Shown here piece by piece: positions 1 to 4,375 of a stretch of DNA of 5,276 nucleotides. The notes beneath the pieces were generated by a model that worked only from the letters and a program-made list of their open reading frames with translations, was not told the DNA's origin and did no database searches. Source of the stretch: Sphingopyxis sp. (GTDB lineage: Bacteria > Pseudomonadota > Alphaproteobacteria > Sphingomonadales > Sphingomonadaceae); assembly GCA_026125835.1 (NCBI GenBank), contig JAHCKJ010000163.1, positions 1 through 5,276 of the forward strand, written 5' to 3'. Both the position numbers and the translations under genes were made by a program. Position 1 is the first letter of the stretch; each line of letters starts with the position of its first letter.

Positions 1-477
1 CCCCATCATGCGCCGGACGTAATGGCCCGTTGCCAGACAGTCGGCGCCCAGTTCCTTCGCAAGCGCAAACAGGTCGGTGAATTTCACCCCCATGTTACAG
101 CGCACACACGGGATCGGCGTCCGGCCGTTCAGATATTCGTCGGCGAACTGGTCGATCACCGTGTCGCGAAAGCGGCTTTCATGGTCATAGACATGATGCG
201 CGAAACCGAGCCGGTCGGCGACCGCGCGCGCATCACGGATATCCTGTCCGGCGCAGCAGGCGCCGACGCGCTTGGCTTTCGCGCCATGGTCGTACAACTG
301 GAGTGTTACGCCAATCACTTCGGCGCCCGATCGCGCGGCTAGCGCGGCAACGACACTCGAGTCGACCCCGCCCGACATCGCAACCACGATTCGCCGATCC
401 TTCAGCGGCGCAGCCAGCTGGAAGTCGGCCCGGGCAAGCCCGGCAGGAGAAATCATCGTCGCCATGATGCGCGCCAT
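1..477 (-). CDS. mnmA: tRNA-specific 2-thiouridylase MnmA, N-terminal part (3' end outside window)
   Basis: This enzyme uses ATP to activate C2 of the wobble uridine (U34) of tRNA-Lys, -Glu and -Gln and inserts sulfur relayed from a cysteine desulfurase; it acts in the cytoplasm. The 159 visible residues carry the PP-loop ATP-pyrophosphatase motif SGGVDSS (35-41), the GACCAGQD segment (72-79) common in alphaproteobacterial members, and TPIPCVRCN (120-128). Cys127 in that last motif aligns with the first catalytic cysteine of E. coli MnmA (the CN of PDILCNKEIKF). A conserved ATGHY follows at 149-153. The family is usually about 360-390 residues, so more than half lies beyond position 1. Three in-frame ATGs are possible (477, 465, 456), none with a clear Shine-Dalgarno. 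I give the longest; the PP-loop starts well after all three, so a shorter start loses nothing conserved. It is divergent from the orphan gene/sciP unit. The identity is secure; the exact start is not. Confidence 0.95.
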   Translation of the reverse strand, partial: MARIMATMISPAGLARADFQLAAPLKDRRIVVAMSGGVDSSVVAALAARSGAEVIGVTLQLYDHGAKAKRVGACCAGQDIRDARAVADRLGFAHHVYDHESRFRDTVIDQFADEYLNGRTPIPCVRCNMGVKFTDLFALAKELGADCLATGHYVRRMMG

Positions 478-494
478 CTAGGGATGCCAACCCG

Positions 495-525
495 AAAAAG
501 CCAGCTTTTCCGCCGTCGGTGTCAA
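495..525 (-). promoter_or_regulatory. Candidate promoter of mnmA
   Basis: On the minus strand a perfect -35 hexamer TTGACA lies at 525-520, followed after about 17-19 bases by only a weak, T-rich -10 region (around 495-502). Transcription would begin very close to the first mnmA ATG at 477, which slightly favours one of the later ATGs (465 or 456). The -35 element is clear; the -10 is not. Confidence 0.35.
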
Positions 526-539
526 GATATTGACGGGGG

Positions 540-554
540 TTAAGTTTCGCTAAC
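540..554 (+). promoter_or_regulatory. Possible CtrA-type box upstream of the orphan gene/sciP unit
   Basis: The bases read TTAA-GTTTCGC-TAAC, a near match to the CtrA box TTAA-N7-TTAA. The first half is perfect. The second is degenerate, or perfect but for one base (CTAAC for TTAAC) if the spacing is 6. It lies about 55 bases before the first gene of the rightward unit that contains sciP. In Caulobacter, sciP belongs to the CtrA regulon, so a CtrA site here would make sense. TTAA is common enough that chance cannot be excluded. Confidence 0.3.
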
Positions 555-609
555 AAGGCATGAAATGGGCATTTACGCGACTTTAGGCGGTCCACGTTAA
601 ACAGGAAAA

Positions 610-990
610 ATGAACTTCGCCCCGTCCGAATTTCCGCGCGTTGCCGGTGCTGCCAGACTGTCGGAGCCCGGCTTTGACGTTTTGCTGGCGGTCGCCGCGG
701 CGCGCCAGACGGCCCAGCCGACGGTCCGCATGCTTCGCGCGCGTACGACTCGCCGGATGCACATCGCGACCGTTAACATGCTGTGCCAGATGCTCGGTCG
801 CGGGCGCAGCAATGCGGAACATAATAGCCTGCGCGTCGTTCGATTTCTCGACCTGTCGGACGTGTCGAACGGTTCGCCCGAAACTATGAAGACGGCGTTT
901 ACCAGAGGATTTCAGGCGATGTTGAAGCCCTCTGATTTAGAGACGATCGGGTCGGATCACTTCCCCCCCGACGACGAAACCATGGAATGA
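610..990 (+). CDS. Unrecognised 126-residue protein, coupled to sciP
   Basis: I do not recognise a family. The ATG at 610 is preceded by AGGAAAA (603-609), a usable if closely spaced ribosome site. About three quarters of the third codon positions are G or C, which supports real coding, although rare codons (two AGA, one TTA) make it less biased than its neighbours. The predicted protein has an Ala/Arg-rich middle (residues about 26-55), several Met residues (49-64), and an acidic tail ending in DDETME. There is no signal peptide, membrane segment or known catalytic motif. The stop TGA at 988-990 overlaps the first ATG of sciP (ATGA), which implies co-transcription and translational coupling. 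It may be a small partner or regulator acting with SciP, but that is only context. Two open frames on the other strand cover the same DNA and look less convincing. If this frame is not coding, 478-986 would be a long untranslated leader of sciP. Confidence 0.55.
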   Translation: MNFAPSEFPRVAGAARLSEPGFDVLLAVAAARQTAQPTVRMLRARTTRRMHIATVNMLCQMLGRGRSNAEHNSLRVVRFLDLSDVSNGSPETMKTAFTRGFQAMLKPSDLETIGSDHFPPDDETME

Positions 991-1292
991 TTATGATCGA
1001 GAACCAGAAAATCCGGCCGGCGCAGGTCATCGGCCCTCTTGGCGAACCGCTCACGCTGGATTCGCTGCCGCCGCCGTCGACGACGCGCTGGGTCGTGCGC
1101 CGCAAGGCCGAGGTGGTCGCCGCAGTAAACGGCGGCTTGCTCAGCGTCGACGAGGCGTGCGAGCGGTACAGCCTGACGCTGGAAGAATTTGCCAGCTGGC
1201 AACGCTCGATCGACCGCAGCGGGATGCCGGGTCTGCGCGTCACGCGCATCCAGCACTACCGCGATCTGTACGAGCGCCAGCAGCGTTTCTAA
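987..1292 (+). CDS. sciP: CtrA inhibitor SciP (DUF1153 family)
   Basis: SciP is a small helix-turn-helix DNA-binding protein of alphaproteobacteria. In Caulobacter crescentus it accumulates in G1 cells and blocks transcription of CtrA-activated genes, sharpening cell-cycle timing. The sequence matches the family along its length: the GPLGEPLTLDSLPPP block (residues 16-30), the basic RWVVRRKAEVVAAVNGGLLS segment (34-53), then EACERYSLTLEEFASWQ (56-72) and GLPGLR-like GMPGLRVTR (79-87). At 101 residues it is about family length. Two starts are possible. The ATG at 987 overlaps the upstream stop. The ATG at 993 has GGAA (984-987) at a 5-base spacing and gives 99 residues, and I think it is the better ribosome start. 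It is the last gene of a two-gene unit and is followed 22 bases later by a strong terminator. In sphingomonads the regulon may centre on motility rather than on essential cell-cycle genes (inference). Confidence 0.93.
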   Translation: MIMIENQKIRPAQVIGPLGEPLTLDSLPPPSTTRWVVRRKAEVVAAVNGGLLSVDEACERYSLTLEEFASWQRSIDRSGMPGLRVTRIQHYRDLYERQQRF

Positions 1293-1314
1293 TCCGGTCG
1301 GGCCAAACCAGAGC

Positions 1315-1341
1315 AACGGGCGCTTCGGCGCCCGTTTTTTT
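1315..1341 (+). terminator. Rho-independent terminator after sciP
   Basis: A perfect 9-bp stem (1315-1323 with 1328-1336) is closed by the extra-stable C(TTCG)G tetraloop, and its 3' arm runs into seven consecutive T (1335-1341). It begins 22 bases after the sciP stop. The shape is textbook and it separates sciP from the lipoprotein gene. Confidence 0.93.
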
Positions 1342-1374
1342 GTCACTCGATCGCGACGCAACGGGGATCGCCAG

Positions 1375-1401
1375 AAAAGTTGGAAGCGATTCCACGCTTT
1401 T
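1375..1401. repeat. Imperfect inverted repeat upstream of the lipoprotein gene
   Basis: A perfect core TGGAA-GCGA-TTCCA (1381-1394) is flanked by AAAAG (1375-1379) and CTTTT (1397-1401). This gives 10 pairs with a small asymmetric bulge. It lies about 70 bases before the lipoprotein start, where an operator or an RNA hairpin in the leader could sit. I cannot tell which, and no convincing -35/-10 pair is seen nearby. Confidence 0.35.
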
Positions 1402-1470
1402 ACAGATTCATTGCAACCCTGGCGTTCATCCCGCGTTAAGCCCCGGAGTCAACTTTGGGAGTCACTCAAT

Positions 1471-1743
1471 ATGCGTAAGATGTTCACCGCCCTCGCCGCT
1501 ACTTCGGCGCTTGCCCTCGCTGCCTGCCAGAGCCCCGAGGCTGACCGCGTAGAGGATCAGGCGGAAGCCCAGGCCGATGCGATCGACGCCCAGGCCGACG
1601 CGATGCCCGAAGGCCCGGCGAAGGAAGCCATGGAAGACAAGGCCGATGCCGTCGAAGCGGCGGGCGAAGAAAAGGCCAATGCGATGGACGACAATGGCGA
1701 GATCGCCCCGTCGGAAGTCGGCGCGGACCCTGCGAAGAAATAA
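1471..1743 (+). CDS. Small acidic, Ala-rich lipoprotein of unknown function
   Basis: The 90-residue product begins with a short basic n-region (MRK), a hydrophobic core and the lipobox LAAC, so signal peptidase II would cleave before Cys19. It leaves a 72-residue lipid-anchored mature protein. Residue +2 is Gln, not the Asp of the enteric inner-membrane retention rule. The mature part is very acidic and Ala-rich, with imperfect repeats of the type (Q/K)ADA(I/M/V) at about residues 34-71, predicted mostly helical and possibly coiled coil. The start is fixed by GGGAG (1457-1461) nine bases before the ATG and by the signal peptide; the frame stays open upstream, but that part is not supported. 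A single-gene unit is likely, with terminators on both sides (1315-1341 and 1769-1801). I see no enzymatic motif; an envelope role is an inference from the anchor. Confidence 0.88.
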   Translation: MRKMFTALAATSALALAACQSPEADRVEDQAEAQADAIDAQADAMPEGPAKEAMEDKADAVEAAGEEKANAMDDNGEIAPSEVGADPAKK

Positions 1744-1768
1744 AACCCGCATTCGCGGAACAACAGCG

Positions 1769-1801
1769 CAAAGGGCGCCGGATCAATTCCGGCGCCCTTT
1801 G
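1769..1801. terminator. Strong symmetric hairpin, probable terminator after the lipoprotein gene
   Basis: A perfect 14-bp stem (1769-1782 with 1788-1801) with a 5-base loop starts 25 bases after the lipoprotein stop. The arms begin CAAAGGG and end CCCTTTG, so each strand has only three T at the 3' side and no long T-tract. The near symmetry would let it act in both directions between the converging lipoprotein and GNAT genes. Confidence 0.75.
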
Positions 1802-1840
1802 TCATGTGGACAAGTTTGACCGCCGGAAAAAATCAAGATT

Positions 1841-1856
1841 TGTGACGCGCGTCACC
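1841..1856. promoter_or_regulatory. CRP/FNR-like palindrome in a convergent gap
   Basis: GTGACGCGCGTCAC (1842-1855) is a perfect 14-bp palindrome. Read with one more base on each side it is TGTGA-N6-TCACC, nine of ten specified positions of the CRP-type consensus TGTGA-N6-TCACA. No gene clearly starts next to it: the lipoprotein gene ends at 1743 on the left and the GNAT gene ends at 1995 on the right. It could control an unannotated small transcript, or be chance in GC-rich DNA. Confidence 0.4.
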
Positions 1857-1930
1857 GCTTCCGCGCCGGACAGCAAATACAAATATGGCTTGGCCCGGGC
1901 GTTTCCTCGCATCAGGGTCATGACTACCCG

Positions 1931-1961
1931 CCCGCCGCCGGTCGCGACCCCCGGCGGCGGG
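1931..1961. repeat. GC-rich 11-bp inverted repeat near the 3' end of the GNAT gene
   Basis: CCCGCCGCCGG (1931-1941) pairs perfectly with CCGGCGGCGGG (1951-1961) around a 9-base loop that itself contains TCGCGA. It begins 34 bases beyond the GNAT stop when read in that gene's direction. No T-tract follows on either strand, so it may be a Rho-associated or RNA-stabilising 3' hairpin, not a classical terminator. Apart from this and the palindrome at 1842-1855, I see nothing in the gap 1802-1994. Confidence 0.5.
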
Positions 1962-1994
1962 AGGGACAATCCGACGTGAGCGCCGTCATCGTCG

Positions 1995-2636
1995 TCAAAT
2001 GTCCGAACCTTCGGCCAGCGCGCGCAAGACATCCCGAACCCCGGGTGCGTCGGCGTCGGCTCGCAACGCGGCAAGACCGGCCGCAACGTCGAGCCGGTAT
2101 TCGGCTACTCCGGCCGATTCCCCTTTCCATTCCGCATCCAGCGACTTCACCAGACGCTTTGCCGCAGCATTTTCCGACAGAATATGGATGTCGAGCACTG
2201 TCAACCCTTCGGCAAGGCAATGGACCAACAGCGCCGCTGTCATCATCCGCGCCAGACCGCGCCCTTGAAATTCGTCGATCACAGCGACGGAAAATTCACC
2301 GACGCGGCCGCCCTCGCGGTGCCGCACCGCATGGACCGCGCCGATAGCCGGCTGACCGACGCATTCGGCACAGATGGCGCCCCACGCGATATGGTCGTGC
2401 CCATCGACATCGACCAGCTTTTCGATGACCGCATCGGGAAGTTGCGGCGTCGGCGAGAAAAAGCGCAGGTAACGCGATTCCGCCGACAATTTGGCGATTC
2501 CATCGCGCAACAATTCTTCGTCGTCGGGGGTGATTGTCCGCAGACACACCGACGTTCCGTCGTTCAGCGCGCTGTGCACCACGACATCCTCGATCGCTCT
2601 CGATGCGCCCGAACCCTGTCCATCCGTCGCGGTCAT
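1995..2636 (-). CDS. GNAT-family N-acetyltransferase
   Basis: The 213-residue product has the GNAT fold signature. An N-terminal strand with LRTITPDDEELL (32-43) leads to the SRYLRFF segment (54-60), seen in stand-alone GNATs related to the acetyltransferase domain of Pat-type protein acetyltransferases. The central strand GEFSVAVIDEFQGRGLA follows, with the acetyl-CoA pyrophosphate loop Q-G-R-G-L-A at 124-129, then a helix and LDIHILSENAAAKRLVKSL (148-166). It would transfer an acetyl group from acetyl-CoA in the cytoplasm; the substrate, small amine or protein lysine, cannot be read from the sequence. The start at 2636 is supported by GGGAGG (2642-2647) five bases upstream and by a promoter at 2657-2685. 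The last 30 residues are Ala/Asp-rich and poorly conserved-looking. It is divergent from the XRE regulator, which might control it (inference). Confidence 0.9.
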   Translation of the reverse strand: MTATDGQGSGASRAIEDVVVHSALNDGTSVCLRTITPDDEELLRDGIAKLSAESRYLRFFSPTPQLPDAVIEKLVDVDGHDHIAWGAICAECVGQPAIGAVHAVRHREGGRVGEFSVAVIDEFQGRGLARMMTAALLVHCLAEGLTVLDIHILSENAAAKRLVKSLDAEWKGESAGVAEYRLDVAAGLAALRADADAPGVRDVLRALAEGSDI

Positions 2637-2656
2637 CGCGGCCTCCCGGTATCCGC

Positions 2657-2685
2657 ATGTTAGGGGCAGCGGCGGTCGCTGGCAA
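2657..2685 (-). promoter_or_regulatory. Sigma-70-type promoter of the GNAT gene
   Basis: On the minus strand TTGCCA (2685-2680, five of six consensus) is separated by exactly 17 bases from TAACAT (2662-2657, four of six). Transcription would start near 2650, giving a leader of about 14 bases that just contains the Shine-Dalgarno at 2642-2647. Position and spacing fit well; it has not been tested. Confidence 0.55.
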
Positions 2686-2724
2686 ATATCGGGCGAAGCG
2701 GCGGTTTAGGTGAGATGTTGAAAG

Positions 2725-3141
2725 ATGTTCGATTCTTGCACTTCTATTACGGCTACTCCCTTCACAGCATGGCGAGGCCGATTTTTCGTGATCCACAAGA
2801 CCATCGAACCAGCCATCAACATCGCGCAGGATTCCGAAACCTTCGGCGCACGGCTGGCGCGACTCCGCCGGGGTTTGGGATTGAGCAAGACCGACGTCGC
2901 CGATCACCTGGGCATCAGCATCACCGCCATTTGCCATTGGGAGCAAGACCGGTCGCGACCGAAATCGGCGCGCTTGCAAACGCTGGCGGACCTTTTCGGG
3001 ATAACGACCGCCGAACTGCTGGCCGAAGGCAACATGCCCGGGCGGCAAAAGCTGGCCGATCTGGTCGCGCGCGCGCGCGCCGAAATCGCGCAAGCCGCCG
3101 GGACCGTGCCGTCCAAGGTGCGGATCGTCATCGAAATATAG
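2725..3141 (+). CDS. XRE-family helix-turn-helix transcriptional regulator
   Basis: The protein (138 residues from this ATG) carries one HTH_3/Cro-C1 domain at about residues 40-100. FGARLARLRRGLGLSKTDVA is followed by the turn and recognition helix in HLGISITAICHWEQDRSRP, and then LQTLADLFGITTAELL. The C-terminal tail is short, with a basic helix (109-122) and the ending KVRIVIEI; there is no sensor or peptidase domain, so it probably binds DNA as a dimer without a built-in ligand domain. The start is uncertain. The ATG at 2725 has AGGTGAG (2708-2714) at ten bases. A GTG at 2788 has GAGG (2774-2777) at ten bases and would remove 21 residues that look unlike this family. It ends 16 bases before the converging kynU stop, with no hairpin between. 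The likely targets are its own promoter and perhaps the divergent GNAT gene (inference). Confidence 0.85.
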   Translation: MFDSCTSITATPFTAWRGRFFVIHKTIEPAINIAQDSETFGARLARLRRGLGLSKTDVADHLGISITAICHWEQDRSRPKSARLQTLADLFGITTAELLAEGNMPGRQKLADLVARARAEIAQAAGTVPSKVRIVIEI

Positions 3142-3157
3142 GGGATCCGACCCGCGG

Positions 3158-4375
3158 TCAGGTCACGGCCGCGCGCACCGCAAATTCGGGCCGTTGCCAT
3201 TCGCCGCTGGCGATCACCGCTTCGAGCTGACGGGCGGCGTTCCAGACGTCGACATGGCTCAAGGTGAGCGGGGTGAGTCCCAACCGCAGAACATCGGGGT
3301 CGCGGAAGTCGCCGATCACCCCGCGCGCGATCAGCGCCTGCGTGATGGCGTAGGCGTTGTCGTGGCGAAAACTGATGTGGCTGCCGCGCGCGGCCGAATC
3401 GCGCGGCGTCACACACTCAAGCCCCGCACGATCGCCCGCCGCCAGCAATATATCAAACAGCGCCGCCGATTTTCGCTCGACCATCGCCATATCGACACCC
3501 TCCCACAGCCTTAGCGCCGCCTCCAGCACTCCGAGGCCCAGCACGGACGGCGTTCCGGTCAACCAGCGTTTCATGCCGGGCGCCGCGACATAATCGTCGG
3601 TGAAGGCAAAGGGCGCGGCATGGCCCATCCATCCCGACAGCGGGTTGCCGAGCGCTGCCTGCCACCTTTCGGCGACGAACAGATAGGCGGGCGCTCCCGG
3701 CCCGCCGTTCAGATATTTATAGCCGCAGCCCACCGCCAGATCGGCGTTGGCGCCATTGAGGTCGATCGCTACCGCACCCGCGCTGTGGCTGAGATCCCAT
3801 AGCATCAGCGCGCCGACGGCATGCGCGTTGGCAGTCCAACGCGCCATGTCGAAACGCGCGCCGGTCTTGTAGTGAACGTGGGTGAGCAGCAGAACGGCGG
3901 TATCGTCGCCCAGCGCATCGGCGAGCTGGTCGCGCGCCACCACGCGCAATTCTGCCCCCGGCACACACCCGACCGCGCCCGTCGCGATGTGCAGGTCGGT
4001 CGGGAAATTGCCCGCCTCGCTGACCACCACCCGGCGCGCCGGGTCGCGGCGCAAGGCGGCGACGAGCAGCTTGAACAGATTGACGCTGGTCGAATCCGCC
4101 ACGATGACTTCGCCCGCCTCGGCGCCGATCAGCGGCGCGATCTTGTCGCCGATCCGCGTCGGCGCATCGATCCAGCCTTCGTTCCAGCTGCGGATCAGCC
4201 GCTCGCCCCATTGGCGGCTGACCATGTCGGCGGCAGCATCCACGCTGGCCTGCGGCAACATGCCAAGCGAATTGCCGTCGAGATAGATGAGACCGGGTGG
4301 CCGAAGGAAGCGGTCGCGCAGCGGCGCCAGCGGATCGCGCGCGTCGAGCGCCTCGGCTTCGGCGAGCGTCATCAT
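3158..4375 (-). CDS. kynU: Kynureninase
   Basis: This PLP-dependent cytoplasmic enzyme hydrolyses L-kynurenine to anthranilate and L-alanine in tryptophan catabolism. At 405 residues it is close to the bacterial family length (about 416 in Pseudomonas fluorescens). Diagnostic blocks appear in order: LIYLDGNSLGMLP (29-41), IRSWNEGWID (61-70), the PLP phosphate region ADSTSVNLFK (93-102), NFPTDLH (123-129), WDLSHSAGA (193-201) with the PLP-pyridine Asp194, and GCGYKYLNGGPGAPA (216-230) with Lys220 as the Schiff-base lysine, then GTPSVLGL (274-281). The frame is open further upstream, but the real start is the ATG at 4375 or the adjacent ATG at 4372. It overlaps the stop of the formamidase gene (ATGA), with GGGAGG (4387-4392) 11 bases before the first. 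The coupling points to one operon for formylkynurenine breakdown. No key residue appears to be missing. Confidence 0.96.
   Translation of the reverse strand: MMTLAEAEALDARDPLAPLRDRFLRPPGLIYLDGNSLGMLPQASVDAAADMVSRQWGERLIRSWNEGWIDAPTRIGDKIAPLIGAEAGEVIVADSTSVNLFKLLVAALRRDPARRVVVSEAGNFPTDLHIATGAVGCVPGAELRVVARDQLADALGDDTAVLLLTHVHYKTGARFDMARWTANAHAVGALMLWDLSHSAGAVAIDLNGANADLAVGCGYKYLNGGPGAPAYLFVAERWQAALGNPLSGWMGHAAPFAFTDDYVAAPGMKRWLTGTPSVLGLGVLEAALRLWEGVDMAMVERKSAALFDILLAAGDRAGLECVTPRDSAARGSHISFRHDNAYAITQALIARGVIGDFRDPDVLRLGLTPLTLSHVDVWNAARQLEAVIASGEWQRPEFAVRAAVT

Noticed and set aside
772..777. GTTAAC as a further CtrA half-site inside the orphan gene
   Set aside because: It is a single half-site with no partner at 7 bases and lies within coding sequence, so chance is the simplest explanation.
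583..822. Minus-strand open frames opposite the orphan gene
   Set aside because: They are Arg/Ala-rich with no family features, and the plus-strand frame has better ribosome site, length and coupling to sciP.
1189..1470. Upstream extension of the lipoprotein frame, starting inside sciP
   Set aside because: It crosses the strong terminator at 1315-1341, and the signal peptide and ribosome site fix the start at 1471.
1802..1921. 39-residue open frame on the minus strand in the convergent gap
   Set aside because: It has no clear ribosome site, its sequence includes the perfect palindrome, and I recognise no family. It remains only a possibility if a transcript is found there.
2296..3093. 265-residue minus-strand open frame across the GNAT and XRE genes
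   Set aside because: It is a GC-rich shadow frame overlapping two clearly recognisable genes and has no recognisable domain.
3142..3157. Possible terminator between the XRE regulator and kynU
   Set aside because: The 16-base gap has only a GGATCC palindrome and no stem of useful length or T-tract.
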